Notes: generated from the sequence alone by a model not told the origin. Shown: positions 1 through 8,801, counted from the first letter of the stretch. The stretch is DNA of 64,000 nt from Adhaeribacter_A terreus (GCF_042657365.1 NZ_JBHSKT010000003.1:248001-312000), one strand, 5' to 3'. Numbers and translations: made by a program.

Positions 1-1
1 T

Positions 2-1147
2 GCCGATGCTATTGGTATGCTCAAGGAAGCTGCTGAAATGGAACCGGAACCAAAAAGCTCGATCAGGGAAAGCATTATTCATGGGATGCAGCGTTATATA
101 AACGGTTATCGGGTTTACCAAGGCTGGTTTTCGGACTGGTATTTTACGGAAGACCGGGCATTGGTAAGTGAAGCCTTGCTTGGCTGGAAACCTCCGGGGT
201 CGGAAAATCTGCTCTTAGCGCCATTCCAGTATTTGCGCGGCGATTCGGCCATGCAGGAAGCCCAGGTAATGTTTACGAACATCGATATGGAAGAACTTGG
301 CCAGGTAAACGATGAAGACGGTACGTTCGATGCCCGGTTTTTTCTTAATCTTAGCTCTAACAGGAAAATTACTATTTCACATATTGAATTTCCCAACGCT
401 GTCCGCAACGATAACAACCACCTGCCGATTTTATCCATCAAATTGCTCCGGGCCGATTCTACTGCTGGTAAAGTGGGTATGTACAATTATCTTTACCGCA
501 TTTCCGGAAAATTTTACTTTGAGCCTGACTTAAGAGAATATCCTTTCGATGAGCAACAGTTTCCGATATCCATCCAAACCAACAGTACTTTTAAGCCGTT
601 TCTTATGCAGCCGGCCGGCAGTCAGAATCGAGACACCATTTTCAATTCAGAAGGTTGGATCTACAGAAGCAATTTTGTTGGTTTCGATCATGAACTGATT
701 GGTTCGTACAATAAATTCATAAAAGCGAAAAGGCATATTCCGTACTATAAATTCAATTTCACTTACGTATTAAAACGTGCCAAAGTAGACTTTTTCCTGA
801 AAACGCTCACGCCGCTTTTAGCCATTCTGATCATCACGTATTTTTCGGTTTACATTCCCATCAGGCAATTTGAGGCTTTGTCGGCTATCCAGGTAACGGC
901 ACTTTTATCTTCCATTGCCTTGTATTTTTCAGCTTACAAATCGCAGGGCCAGTTCGCCACCACTTCCGATAAGATCTTTATTTTTACATACATCATGGTC
1001 ACGACCCTTATCGGGGCATCCATTTTCCAATATTGGCTTTACAGCAAACGTACCGGAAAGCGTCAACTGGCTATTATTGTAAGCGTTTACGAACGTATTC
1101 TTTTCCCGATTATCGTTATTGGCTATACGTTTTTTTTCATTGTATAA
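2..1147 (+). CDS. Pentameric ligand-gated ion channel (Pro-loop/Cys-loop family), 5' end outside window
   Basis: The frame is open to the left edge without a stop, so the start lies upstream; an internal ATG is at 17. Residue numbers count from that ATG. The extracellular beta domain carries the family signature FEPDLREYPFDEQQ near residue 170, a Pro-loop without the cysteine pair. Four membrane segments follow: M1 about 262-281, pore-lining M2 about 284-307, M3 about 318-342 and M4 at the extreme C-terminus (356-376). Aligned by eye to GLIC, M2 has Glu286 at the -2' position and Leu at 9', which suggests a cation-selective pore (inference). Bacterial members are known; some carry extra N-terminal ligand-binding domains, and the upstream helix-rich stretch may be the end of one. 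The ligand cannot be guessed. Family assignment is strong; gating and selectivity are not shown. Confidence 0.85.
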   Translation, partial: ADAIGMLKEAAEMEPEPKSSIRESIIHGMQRYINGYRVYQGWFSDWYFTEDRALVSEALLGWKPPGSENLLLAPFQYLRGDSAMQEAQVMFTNIDMEELGQVNDEDGTFDARFFLNLSSNRKITISHIEFPNAVRNDNNHLPILSIKLLRADSTAGKVGMYNYLYRISGKFYFEPDLREYPFDEQQFPISIQTNSTFKPFLMQPAGSQNRDTIFNSEGWIYRSNFVGFDHELIGSYNKFIKAKRHIPYYKFNFTYVLKRAKVDFFLKTLTPLLAILIITYFSVYIPIRQFEALSAIQVTALLSSIALYFSAYKSQGQFATTSDKIFIFTYIMVTTLIGASIFQYWLYSKRTGKRQLAIIVSVYERILFPIIVIGYTFFFIV

Positions 1148-1156
1148 TTGCCGCAT

Positions 1157-1185
1157 ACTTTTTGCACTTAAAACCATAGCGTTTT
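1157..1185 (-). repeat. Dispersed bipartite repeat, copy 1
   Basis: Core 1170-1185 (reads AAAACGCTATGGTTTT on the minus strand), then a tail AAAAAGT at 1157-1167. It lies 10 bases past the channel stop codon, in the opposite orientation to that gene. Confidence 0.85.
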
Positions 1186-1301
1186 CTGTAAAATTGCTTC
1201 TGTTTTCTGAATAAAGCCTGAAAAATATGGACTGCCGGTTATAAGAAACCGGGCAGAATTCGTTATAATTTAGTATTTTCGCGCATACCAAAATCTGTTG
1301 C

Positions 1302-1559
1302 ATGTCGTTTTTGTTTCCTTTCCGCCCGGCAGTTTTCAGCCTCATTATCCTGGCGTTTTCCGGGCTTTTGTTCAGTTCCTGCAAACCTATGTGCCCAATT
1401 TCAAGCTGCGAAGTACGCATGGTGCATCGCCACGGCAAAGGCGAATTCCGGGGTTCTAAATGGTACAAAAAGCAGAACCCCAGAATCGGAGAGAAGCTGC
1501 CGAAACCAACCAAAGATGGCGTAGATCCGCATAACGACGAAAGCAAAATGCGCAAATAA
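1302..1559 (+). CDS. Small putative lipoprotein, unknown function
   Basis: 85 residues. It has a hydrophobic N-terminal segment (about 10-25) ending in LLFSSC, a plausible lipobox with Cys27. The short polar, basic remainder (GKGEFRGSKWYKKQNP) has no recognised domain. It lies upstream of gyrA on the same strand with an 81-bp gap, so it could be independently transcribed. The pattern is typical of small Bacteroidota lipoproteins, but no function can be assigned. The minus-strand frame across it is longer but has no domain signal and overlaps the channel gene, so it was not called. Confidence 0.65.
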   Translation: MSFLFPFRPAVFSLIILAFSGLLFSSCKPMCPISSCEVRMVHRHGKGEFRGSKWYKKQNPRIGEKLPKPTKDGVDPHNDESKMRK

Positions 1560-1640
1560 AGTAGGCTAAACGCAGATTTTTAGCTAACTTGCCCTCTATT
1601 ACAAAACAAAGATTTACCAAAACAAGCTATACCAAATTTT

Positions 1641-4205
1641 ATGGCCGAAGGCGAACGAATAATACCCATCAATATTGAGGATGAAATGCGGGGCGCCTAC
1701 ATCGACTATTCGATGTCCGTAATCATTTCCCGTGCTCTTCCAGATGTCCGCGACGGACTGAAACCGGTTCACCGCCGCGTACTTTACGGAATGAGCGAAT
1801 TGGGCGTTTCTTACAATAAAGCATATAAAAAATCAGCGCGTATCGTAGGAGAGGTGCTCGGTAAGTATCACCCGCACGGTGACTCTTCCGTTTACGAAAC
1901 TATGGTGCGTATGGCCCAGGACTGGTCTTTACGCTACCCGTTAGTAGATGGTCAGGGTAACTTCGGTTCTATCGATGGTGACTCCGCGGCAGCGATGCGT
2001 TATACCGAAGCGCGCTTAAAAAGAATTGCTGACGAATTGCTGGCCGATCTTGAAAAAGATACAGTAGATTTTCAGCCGAACTTCGATGATTCCCTGGAAG
2101 AGCCAAGCGTGATGCCGGCTAAATTGCCAAACCTGCTTATAAACGGAACTTCCGGTATTGCAGTAGGTATGGCTACGAACATGGCGCCGCACAACTTAAC
2201 CGAGGTAGTAAACGGCATTGTAGCTTACATCGATAACAACGATATTGAAATAAGCGAACTGATGCAGCATATTACTGCCCCGGATTTCCCGACCGGTGGT
2301 ATCATTTACGGTTACGAAGGTGTTAGGTCAGCATTTGAAACGGGCCGCGGCCGCGTAATTCTGCGTGCGAAAGCTTCTTTCGAAACCACGCCAAGCGGCA
2401 AAGAGCAGATCATCGTTACGGAGATTCCTTACATGGTGAACAAAGCTGCCATGATCGAGAAAACTGCGGCGCTGATCAACGAGAAAAAAATAGAAGGTAT
2501 TTCAGACTTACGCGATGAATCTGACCGCGACGGTTTGCGCATTGTGTACGACCTGAAACGCGATGCCATGCCAAACGTGGTGTTGAATAACCTCTTCAAA
2601 TACACGCAGTTACAGTCTTCTTTCGGGGTAAACAACGTGGCGCTGGTAAAAGGCCGCCCAATGACCCTGAACCTGAAAGACCTGATCAAATATTTCGTAG
2701 AGCACCGCCACGAAGTGGTGATCCGCCGTACCGAATTTGAACTGGCGGAAGCCCGCAAACGCGCGCACATTTTAGAAGGTTTACTGATCGCGCTCGATAA
2801 CCTGGACGAAGTAATTAACCTGATCCGTAGCTCACGCGACCCGGAAATTGCCCGTAATGGTTTAATTGAACGCTTCAATCTGTCTGATATTCAGGCCCGT
2901 GCTATTCTGGATATGCGTTTGCAGCGCCTTACCGGTCTGGAGCGCGACAAGATCCAGAAAGAGTATGAAGAGATAATGGCGCTGATTGACCGTTTAACCG
3001 AGATTCTGGGTAGTGAAGAAATCCGGATGCAGATCATTAAAGATGAGCTGAAAGAGATCCAGGATCGCTATGGCGATGGTCGTCGTACTTCCATAGAAAT
3101 GTCTTCTGCTGATTTCAGCATGGAAGATATGATTCCGGATGAGCACATGGTTATTACCATTTCGCACGAAGGTTATATTAAACGTACGGCCCTGGTTGAA
3201 TACCGGAGCCAGAGTAGAGGAGGAGTTGGTTCGCGTGGGGTTTCTACCTCCAAAGAAACCGACTTTACTGAGCACTTATTCATAGCCAGTACCCATAATT
3301 ATCTATTGTTATTTACAGAGCTGGGGCGTTTATTCTGGATGAAAGTTTACGAAGTTCCGGAAGGAGCGAAGACCTCAAAAGGCCGCGCCATTCAGAACCT
3401 GATCAATATTCCAAAGGACGATAAGATAAGGGCGGTACTAAACGTACACAACCTGAAGAACCCGGATTATATTTTAAATAACTATCTGATTTTCTGTACG
3501 GAACAAGGCGTTATTAAAAAGACTCCTTTAGAATCGTATTCCCGCCCAAGAACCAACGGTATCAACGCGATTACTATCAACGAAGGCGACCGCTTATTGG
3601 ACGTACAAATGACCAGCGGTTCGGATGATATTGTGTTAGCATTGCGTTCTGGCCGTGCCGTTAGATTCAACGAAAGCAAAGTACGCTCCATGGGCCGTAA
3701 TGCTGCCGGTGTACGTGGTGTAACGCTGGCTGACGAAACGGATAAAGTTGTGGGCATGGTTTGCATTCACAACGAACAGATGAACCTGCTGGTGGTTTCA
3801 GAAAAAGGTTACGGTAAACGTTCCCCGATCGATGAATACCGCATTACGAACCGCGGTGGTAAAGGCGTGAAAACCCTGAACATTACCGAAAAGACCGGTG
3901 CACTGGTGGCAATTCACGGCGTAGTAGATACTGACGATCTGATGATCATCAACAAATCTGGAATTACCATTCGTCTGCGTGTTGCTGATCTGCGGATTAT
4001 TGGCCGTGCTACGCAGGGCGTACGTTTGCTGAAACTGAATGAAGGCGACGAAATTACTTCGGTTGCTAAAATTGATGTGGAAGATAAAGCCGAAGACGTG
4101 GAAGAAGCAGTTTTGGACCAGTCTGAACTGCCGGCTGAACAATCATTGAACCCTGAAGCAAATGATCCGGAACTTATAAATCCGGATGCGATTAGTGAAA
4201 ATTAA
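1641..4205 (+). CDS. gyrA: DNA gyrase subunit A
   Basis: 854 residues, full length for bacterial GyrA. It performs ATP-dependent negative supercoiling together with GyrB, which is not in this window. The N-terminal breakage-reunion domain contains the catalytic tyrosine (AAMRYTEARL, Tyr121). The quinolone-resistance region GKYHPHGDSSVYET has Ser82 and Glu86 at the positions of E. coli Ser83/Asp87; this Ser/Glu pair gives no sign of a classical resistance substitution. The C-terminal beta-pinwheel carries GyrA-box-like NRGGKGVKT near residue 735 and ends in an acidic tail. The start ATG gives MAEGERIIPINIEDEMRG, the usual Bacteroidota N-terminus. A dispersed-repeat copy begins one base after the TAA stop. 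Confidence 0.98.
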   Translation: MAEGERIIPINIEDEMRGAYIDYSMSVIISRALPDVRDGLKPVHRRVLYGMSELGVSYNKAYKKSARIVGEVLGKYHPHGDSSVYETMVRMAQDWSLRYPLVDGQGNFGSIDGDSAAAMRYTEARLKRIADELLADLEKDTVDFQPNFDDSLEEPSVMPAKLPNLLINGTSGIAVGMATNMAPHNLTEVVNGIVAYIDNNDIEISELMQHITAPDFPTGGIIYGYEGVRSAFETGRGRVILRAKASFETTPSGKEQIIVTEIPYMVNKAAMIEKTAALINEKKIEGISDLRDESDRDGLRIVYDLKRDAMPNVVLNNLFKYTQLQSSFGVNNVALVKGRPMTLNLKDLIKYFVEHRHEVVIRRTEFELAEARKRAHILEGLLIALDNLDEVINLIRSSRDPEIARNGLIERFNLSDIQARAILDMRLQRLTGLERDKIQKEYEEIMALIDRLTEILGSEEIRMQIIKDELKEIQDRYGDGRRTSIEMSSADFSMEDMIPDEHMVITISHEGYIKRTALVEYRSQSRGGVGSRGVSTSKETDFTEHLFIASTHNYLLLFTELGRLFWMKVYEVPEGAKTSKGRAIQNLINIPKDDKIRAVLNVHNLKNPDYILNNYLIFCTEQGVIKKTPLESYSRPRTNGINAITINEGDRLLDVQMTSGSDDIVLALRSGRAVRFNESKVRSMGRNAAGVRGVTLADETDKVVGMVCIHNEQMNLLVVSEKGYGKRSPIDEYRITNRGGKGVKTLNITEKTGALVAIHGVVDTDDLMIINKSGITIRLRVADLRIIGRATQGVRLLKLNEGDEITSVAKIDVEDKAEDVEEAVLDQSELPAEQSLNPEANDPELINPDAISEN

Positions 4206-4236
4206 AAAACGGTACGATTTTTAAGTATAAAACTCA
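4206..4236 (+). repeat. Dispersed bipartite repeat, copy 2
   Basis: Core 4206-4221 (AAAACGGTACGATTTT) abuts the gyrA stop codon; tail ATAAAACTCA at 4227-4236. It is the only notable element in the gyrA-TPR gap. Confidence 0.85.
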
Positions 4237-4257
4237 ACTAACCAACATAAATTAAAA

Positions 4258-5409
4258 ATGAAAAAAGTTGTTTTGACTCTTGTTGCCGGTTTAAGCTTGC
4301 AGGTAGCTTTCGCTCAAAAGGCTATGCTTACCAGTGCTATTCTCGATTACCGCAACGGTCGTCTGGATAAAGCTAAAACGGAGATCGATCAGGCCAGCAC
4401 CAACGAAAAGTCTGCGGCTATGGCTAAGACCTGGTTCTACAAAGGTGAAATTTACACCGGCCTGATGGAAAACCCGGTTTATAAGAAGAACGCACCAGCC
4501 GATGCTTCCAAAATTGCTTACGATGCTTACGATAAATACCTGAAAATGGAGCCGAACGGTGAATTTGCTAAAACAGCAACCACCAAACGCGATGGCCTTT
4601 ACGGTGTTATCGTAAATGAAGGCGTAGCTTTTTACAACGATAAAATGTACGACAAAGCGCTGGAAACTTACATGACAGCTGCTCAGATGCGTCCGAACGA
4701 TACCACTGCTTATGTTTATGCCGTTTATGCTGCCGAAGCAAAAGAAGATTACCCGAAAGCGAAAGAAACCTACCGTAAACTGATCAGTCTGAATCACAAT
4801 CCGCTGGCTCATTACAAACGCATGATCGATATTACGCAGCAGGTTGAGAAAAATAACGCTGAAACGCTGAAGATCTTAGAAGAAGCCCGCGCTAAATTCC
4901 CGAATGACAAAGATTTAATGGTTTCTGAAGCCAGCCTTTTAATTTCATCGGGCCGTGGTAAAGAAGCTATTTCTAAACTGGATGCTGCAATTGCCGCAGA
5001 AACTGATCCGAAGAAAAAGTCGAACCTGTATGCTGTTTTAGGTACACTGCACGATCAGAACAAGAGCTCGGAAAATGCACTTGCAAACTACAAAAAAGCA
5101 GTTGAAGCAGATCCAACCAACTTCGATGCACAGTATAACTTAGGTGTTTACCAGTTCAACAAAGGTGCAGAGATCTATAACAAAACCACGAAAATGGATT
5201 ATGCTACATACCAGAAGCAAGGTGCTAAATTAGAAGCCCAGGCCAAAGGCATGTTCCAGCAGGCACTTCCATATTTCGAGGCTGCGCACAAACTGGAACC
5301 AACTGACCGCGCAACCATGAGCTCACTTTCTCAGATCTATATGAAACTTGGCCGAATGGCTGACGTTGAGAAAATGAACAAAAAAATGGATGAAGCAAAA
5401 AAGAAGTAA
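4258..5409 (+). CDS. Exported tetratricopeptide-repeat protein
   Basis: 383 residues with a clear signal peptide (MKKVVLTLVAGLSLQVAFAQ, cleavage after AFAQ), so periplasmic or surface-associated. The rest is helical repeat sequence with TPR-like features (NYKKAVEADPTNFDAQYNLGVY near 280-300; EAAHKLEPTDRATMSSLSQIYMKLGRM near the C-terminus). TPR arrays mediate protein-protein contacts; the partner is unknown. The start follows an A-rich AATTAAAAATG context, usual in Bacteroidota where Shine-Dalgarno sites are weak. It lies 52 bp after gyrA and is followed by a strong terminator, so it may be the last gene of a gyrA-TPR unit. Confidence 0.88.
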   Translation: MKKVVLTLVAGLSLQVAFAQKAMLTSAILDYRNGRLDKAKTEIDQASTNEKSAAMAKTWFYKGEIYTGLMENPVYKKNAPADASKIAYDAYDKYLKMEPNGEFAKTATTKRDGLYGVIVNEGVAFYNDKMYDKALETYMTAAQMRPNDTTAYVYAVYAAEAKEDYPKAKETYRKLISLNHNPLAHYKRMIDITQQVEKNNAETLKILEEARAKFPNDKDLMVSEASLLISSGRGKEAISKLDAAIAAETDPKKKSNLYAVLGTLHDQNKSSENALANYKKAVEADPTNFDAQYNLGVYQFNKGAEIYNKTTKMDYATYQKQGAKLEAQAKGMFQQALPYFEAAHKLEPTDRATMSSLSQIYMKLGRMADVEKMNKKMDEAKKK

Positions 5410-5424
5410 TTTCTGAAACTGCAT

Positions 5425-5457
5425 AAAAAAAGGAAGCTCAAAAAGCTTCCTTTTTTT
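5425..5457. terminator. Bidirectional intrinsic terminator
   Basis: Stem AGGAAGCT (5431-5438) pairs with AGCTTCCT (5444-5451) around a 5-nt loop, with A-run before and T-run after. It serves the plus-strand TPR gene and can serve the convergent DUF3570 gene. Confidence 0.9.
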
Positions 5458-5471
5458 ATTTCTGCAATTAC

Positions 5472-5487
5472 AAAACGGTATCGTTTT
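5472..5487 (+). repeat. Dispersed bipartite repeat, copy 3 (core only clear)
   Basis: Core AAAACGGTATCGTTTT; the downstream A-rich tail is degenerate. First of two copies in this convergent gap. Confidence 0.8.
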
Positions 5488-5520
5488 TTACCTTATAAGT
5501 GCATCCGGTTAACTCTCCGG

Positions 5521-5551
5521 AAAACGCTATGGAAATGAGCCTGAAAACTGA
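5521..5551 (+). repeat. Dispersed bipartite repeat, copy 4
   Basis: Core AAAACGCTATGGAAAT at 5521-5536 with tail GAAAACTGA at 5543-5551, ending 6 bases before the stop of the minus-strand DUF3570 gene. Confidence 0.7.
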
Positions 5552-5557
5552 AGCGTT

Positions 5558-6769
5558 TTATTTTACCGTTGCCGCGAGCGTTATGATATTTGCCTGTAAA
5601 CCATTGCTGCGGTTATAGTGCCCGTAGCGCAATTCCAGCGTGTTTAAATGATTAATACCAAAAATGCCATTGGCGGAATTGAAACGTGCATTCAAACCAC
5701 CGAAATTACTGTTGAATTCTGAAAGATCGTAATCTGAGGTGTAAAATGCTTCACTGGCCTGGTGCTGCCCAAAAGCCGCAAAATAATCGGCTGCCGTCTG
5801 GGTGAAATACCGATAAAAAGGACTGATGGAAAAAAACGGAGAAAACTTATACGGTACTTCCAGCTCCAGGGAATGCGCCCTGATGCCCCAATCGTCGGTA
5901 TAGAAACGGTAAAAACTGCGAATAACGATTTTATCGCCCAGGAAATAATTGGCTCGTAAACCGACCGGTATTTTAAAGCGGCTTTCCGGCAAACGCTCTA
6001 CGTTGTGCGTGCCATCGGTAAAATAAACCCGCTGGTATAAAGTGCCCAGTTGCCCCGATTGATATGCTACATCAGCTACCAAAGCCATTTGCAGTCTTTT
6101 ATTAATTACCTGCAGTAGCGAGAAGGAACCGTTATACGTATTTCGGGGTTTGGTGCCACGGGCAGCGGGGTTTTCAATTCTGCCTTCCGGCGTTTCAAAT
6201 CCGCGTAATTCCACCGGATAGATCACTTTCCATGAATCTATAAAGACGTTGAATTTCACACCTAATTCTCTGTTATTATCTTCGGAAAATTTGGAATAAC
6301 TTACAAAAGCGCCGGAAGAAAAATAATCGTATTCGGTAGAAAATAAAAGCCCGGCACCTACGGTATAATGGTTAGGTTCATCGTGCATACTCCACGAAAG
6401 CGAAGGATAATACCGGGTATCGGCGCTTGATGCTGATGAAATGGTGGTTGAGTCAATTTTGTCGGAAGAGGCAGAAGTATAATGATCGATCCCCATTTCA
6501 AGCCCAAAAGTATGTAAACGCTGCTTTGAATCGGTGCGCAGGAAATTGAGTTGCAACGTATTTGCCAGGTCCGTTAAATGTTCATCGCCTTTTCCGCCGG
6601 TAACGGCAGAATTGTTCCCGTCCTGCACATAATAGCTCGACACAAAATCTACTTCATCCAGTTTTAGCTTTCGGGATTGATAAACAGCAGAATCAGGAGT
6701 CGGGCTTTGGGCAAAGCTGCAAACTATAGTGAGGTAAAAAGCAGTTGCACCCAGGAATAGTTTTTGCAT
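5558..6769 (-). CDS. DUF3570 family predicted outer-membrane beta-barrel protein
   Basis: 403 residues with a signal peptide (cleavage near SFAQ, residue 20). The rest alternates short aromatic-rich strands and turns ending in an amphipathic strand, as in an outer-membrane barrel. The N-terminal LKLDEVDFVSSYYVQDGNNSAVTGG and the overall layout match DUF3570. It is the last gene of a thioredoxin-ApbE-DUF4266-DUF3570 row, with 23 bp to DUF4266, so one operon is likely. DUF3570 has no proven activity; its company suggests a role in an envelope redox or flavin-dependent process (inference). Its ATG lies in the tail of a dispersed-repeat copy (6754-6787). Confidence 0.85.
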   Translation of the reverse strand: MQKLFLGATAFYLTIVCSFAQSPTPDSAVYQSRKLKLDEVDFVSSYYVQDGNNSAVTGGKGDEHLTDLANTLQLNFLRTDSKQRLHTFGLEMGIDHYTSASSDKIDSTTISSASSADTRYYPSLSWSMHDEPNHYTVGAGLLFSTEYDYFSSGAFVSYSKFSEDNNRELGVKFNVFIDSWKVIYPVELRGFETPEGRIENPAARGTKPRNTYNGSFSLLQVINKRLQMALVADVAYQSGQLGTLYQRVYFTDGTHNVERLPESRFKIPVGLRANYFLGDKIVIRSFYRFYTDDWGIRAHSLELEVPYKFSPFFSISPFYRYFTQTAADYFAAFGQHQASEAFYTSDYDLSEFNSNFGGLNARFNSANGIFGINHLNTLELRYGHYNRSNGLQANIITLAATVK

Positions 6770-6787
6770 GGTTTCTTATACCGTTTT
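6754..6787 (-). repeat. Dispersed bipartite repeat, copy 5, overlapping the DUF3570 start
   Basis: Core 6772-6787 (AAAACGGTATAAGAAA on the minus strand) and tail CAAAAACTATTCC. The tail supplies the first codons of DUF3570. Confidence 0.7.
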
Positions 6788-6792
6788 AGTGC

Positions 6793-7011
6793 TTAGTTAC
6801 ATCCACATCCACCGCCCGTTTTACCGCCGTTCGCACCGGAAGCACCTTCGCGGTAAAGCATAAAATTCATTTCCGATTTCTGCGTTTTACGCGCCGAAAG
6901 GCTCATTTCCGAATCGTTTAGGTACATTTTGTTGTATTCCTTAACGGATTGGCAGGAGGGAAGGCAAACTAAAATGACTCCTGCAATCAGAAGGCTTATC
7001 TGACTTTTCAT
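6793..7011 (-). CDS. DUF4266 family small lipoprotein with Gly/Cys tail
   Basis: 72 residues. A signal sequence ends in LVCLPSC (lipobox, Cys20), then comes the family sequence KEYNKMYLNDSEMSLSARK and a tail GGKTGGGCGCN. DUF4266 proteins are known for this Gly/Cys end; the role is unknown. An S-G-A-N stretch before the tail is reminiscent of the S-G-A-T/S flavinylation site of ApbE substrates but lacks the Thr/Ser acceptor, so modification is doubtful. Its ATG overlaps the TGA of apbE (ATGA), implying translational coupling. Confidence 0.85.
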   Translation of the reverse strand: MKSQISLLIAGVILVCLPSCQSVKEYNKMYLNDSEMSLSARKTQKSEMNFMLYREGASGANGGKTGGGCGCN

Positions 7012-7982
7012 TTTGTTTCTGGTAGGTTTACGGTAATGTTGGCTGAAGTGAATACCCGGTCCTTATCATCGATATATACGCAGGCGATCTGTCTCATTTG
7101 GTTTATCAGTTCAAGGCCATTTTTCCGGCCCAGAACCAGCAGGGGTGTAGCCATAGCATCGGCAAGTTCCGCATTCGGGCAAATTACCGTTACACTTTTC
7201 AGCCCGGTAACCGGAAGCCCGGTTCTTGGGTTTATGGTGTGCGAATACCGTTTGCCGCCGATCATCACAAATTTTTCGTAATCGCCGGAAGTGGCAACGG
7301 CAGCGTTCGTAAGTTGAAACGAAGAAAAGGGCAGATGTATGGCATTCGGATCTGCAATACCGATTGTCCAGGGTTGGCCGTTTGGCTGATTTCCCCAAAC
7401 GCAAAGGTCGCCAGCAGCATTTACCACGCCGCTTTTTATTCCCATTTTTACCAAAACGGCTTTCGCTTTTTCAGCGGCAAAACCTTTTCCAATTCCCCCA
7501 AAACCAATGCGCATGCCTTTTTCTTTCAAAAAAACGGTATGGTTTTCAGCGTCTAAAGTAATATTGCGGAAATTAACAAGTTTCACAGCCTGGCGGGCAA
7601 TTTGCAGATCGGGGAGGGCCGTAAGCGAAGTATCGAAATTCCAGAGGCGTTTATCTACTGAACCGTACGTAATATCGAAAGCGCCCTGGGTTAATTCTGA
7701 GATGCGGATGGAGCGAGCAATCAGATCAAAAACTTCCTGATATACTTTTACCGGTTCAATTCCGGCCATGGCATTGATCTGTGCGGTCTGACTGGTTTCG
7801 GAAAAAGTGGTGAGTAGTTTTTCCAGCCGCTGCACTTCTGCAATGGCGGCATCGAGGCAGGTTTCGGCAAAAGCCGGATCATCATGCGCAATGCTGAATT
7901 CGAACCGGTTGCCCATGAGTTTTAGAACCCGTTTGTACAACGTAGTATCGGCAACAGGCAAAAGCAGATGAACACCCGACAT
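7008..7982 (-). CDS. apbE: FAD:protein FMN transferase (ApbE family)
   Basis: 324 residues, normal family length. ApbE attaches FMN covalently from FAD to Thr/Ser of target proteins using Mg2+. Visible family motifs: the N-terminal MGNRFEFSI, FSETSQTAQINAMAG, the GFGGIGKGFAAEKAKAVL nucleotide loop (near 165-185), GVVNAAGDLCVWG, and SHTINPRTGLPVTGLKSVTVICPNAELADAMATPLLVLG with the metal/FAD-binding Asp. No obvious signal peptide is present, although ApbE is often exported; the N-terminus LLLPVADTTLYKR is only mildly hydrophobic. The target is not evident, and DUF4266 or DUF3570 are candidates only by position. The gene starts 8 bp after the thioredoxin stop and overlaps DUF4266. Confidence 0.93.
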   Translation of the reverse strand: MSGVHLLLPVADTTLYKRVLKLMGNRFEFSIAHDDPAFAETCLDAAIAEVQRLEKLLTTFSETSQTAQINAMAGIEPVKVYQEVFDLIARSIRISELTQGAFDITYGSVDKRLWNFDTSLTALPDLQIARQAVKLVNFRNITLDAENHTVFLKEKGMRIGFGGIGKGFAAEKAKAVLVKMGIKSGVVNAAGDLCVWGNQPNGQPWTIGIADPNAIHLPFSSFQLTNAAVATSGDYEKFVMIGGKRYSHTINPRTGLPVTGLKSVTVICPNAELADAMATPLLVLGRKNGLELINQMRQIACVYIDDKDRVFTSANITVNLPETK

Positions 7983-7990
7983 TTTCCTGT

Positions 7991-8422
7991 TTACTTTTTA
8001 ATCTGGTTGATCGCATCAACAAATTCTTCCGGTTTTAAACCCGGATTTCCTTCCCATTTTTTCAGCACTTTGCCATTTTCATCGAGCAATAAAGTAAGCG
8101 GAAATGTGCCGGCTTTGTTGTATTGATCGGCGAGGCCTTCGTTATGTTTGGTTTGTTCTTTACTGAGCTGGTTCTTTTTTAGCCGCGGAAAATCAGCATT
8201 TAATCGTACCAGGTTTGCATCGGCATATTTATCGAAAGATTCGCTTTCAAAAACTTCGCGGGTTAGTTTTATACATGGGCCACACCAGTCAGAACCGGAA
8301 AAATTAAGCAGAATAAGTTTATGAGAAGCTTTGGCTTCGGTTTTAGCTTTGTCAAAATTGGTAAGCCAATCCGGATTGGTAAAAATCAGCATTCCGGAAA
8401 GCAATATCATCAATAAGTTCAT
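7991..8422 (-). CDS. Thioredoxin-fold protein with WCGPC
   Basis: 143 residues. A short hydrophobic N-terminus (MNLLMILLSGMLIFT) suggests export or anchoring. The thioredoxin-like domain has DWCGPCIKL (CxxC near residue 47) and the cis-Pro segment GTFPLTLLLDENGKVLKKWEG. It is likely a periplasmic thiol reductant or oxidant. It is first in the cluster with apbE, DUF4266 and DUF3570; its reduced or oxidised partner may be the Cys tail of DUF4266 (inference). Confidence 0.88.
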   Translation of the reverse strand: MNLLMILLSGMLIFTNPDWLTNFDKAKTEAKASHKLILLNFSGSDWCGPCIKLTREVFESESFDKYADANLVRLNADFPRLKKNQLSKEQTKHNEGLADQYNKAGTFPLTLLLDENGKVLKKWEGNPGLKPEEFVDAINQIKK

Positions 8423-8426
8423 AAGG

Positions 8427-8455
8427 CAGTTTTTTGACTAAAATGTATAGCGTTT
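8427..8455 (-). repeat. Dispersed bipartite repeat, copy 6
   Basis: Core 8440-8455 and tail AAAAAACTG (minus strand), ending 5 bp before the thioredoxin ATG in gene orientation. Confidence 0.7.
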
Positions 8456-8801
8456 CATGTTCTCGATTAATAGATTCACAAGAAACAATATCTAAGAGTT
8501 CTATATTTAAACTGATTCGGTTGAGGAAAGATTCAGGATTAGGAGTAATTCTTTCAGGAGGGAATTATTTAATTTCTATTTATCATAATATAAATTATAA
8601 GACTTTTATTAAATTAAATTTACAGCCTTGGTAGCTGTTCCAGATTCCAATAAATTTCCATGCCAGCTTACATATGCTCATAAATCAGCAGTTTCTTTGG
8701 CCAAAATTTTTCCTGGCAGATTCGCTATCTATTGACCGTGAAATGGTGCGTTAAGGTAGAAAAAACGTCTTAGTTTGACCAACATTTCGGTGCGCGGAAT
8801 T
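8456..8801. other. Non-coding gap, 346 bp
   Basis: AT-rich divergence from the surroundings. A 66-codon plus-strand frame (8434-8634) has no start context, domain or composition typical of the neighbours and was not called. No promoter or RNA recognised with confidence. Confidence 0.5.

Noticed and set aside
929..1555. 208-codon minus-strand frame across the end of the channel gene and the small lipoprotein
   Set aside because: Overlaps two better-supported plus-strand genes and has no domain or signal-peptide logic.
8434..8634. 66-codon plus-strand frame upstream of the thioredoxin gene
   Set aside because: No domain, poor start context, AT-rich composition, and it begins in a dispersed-repeat copy.
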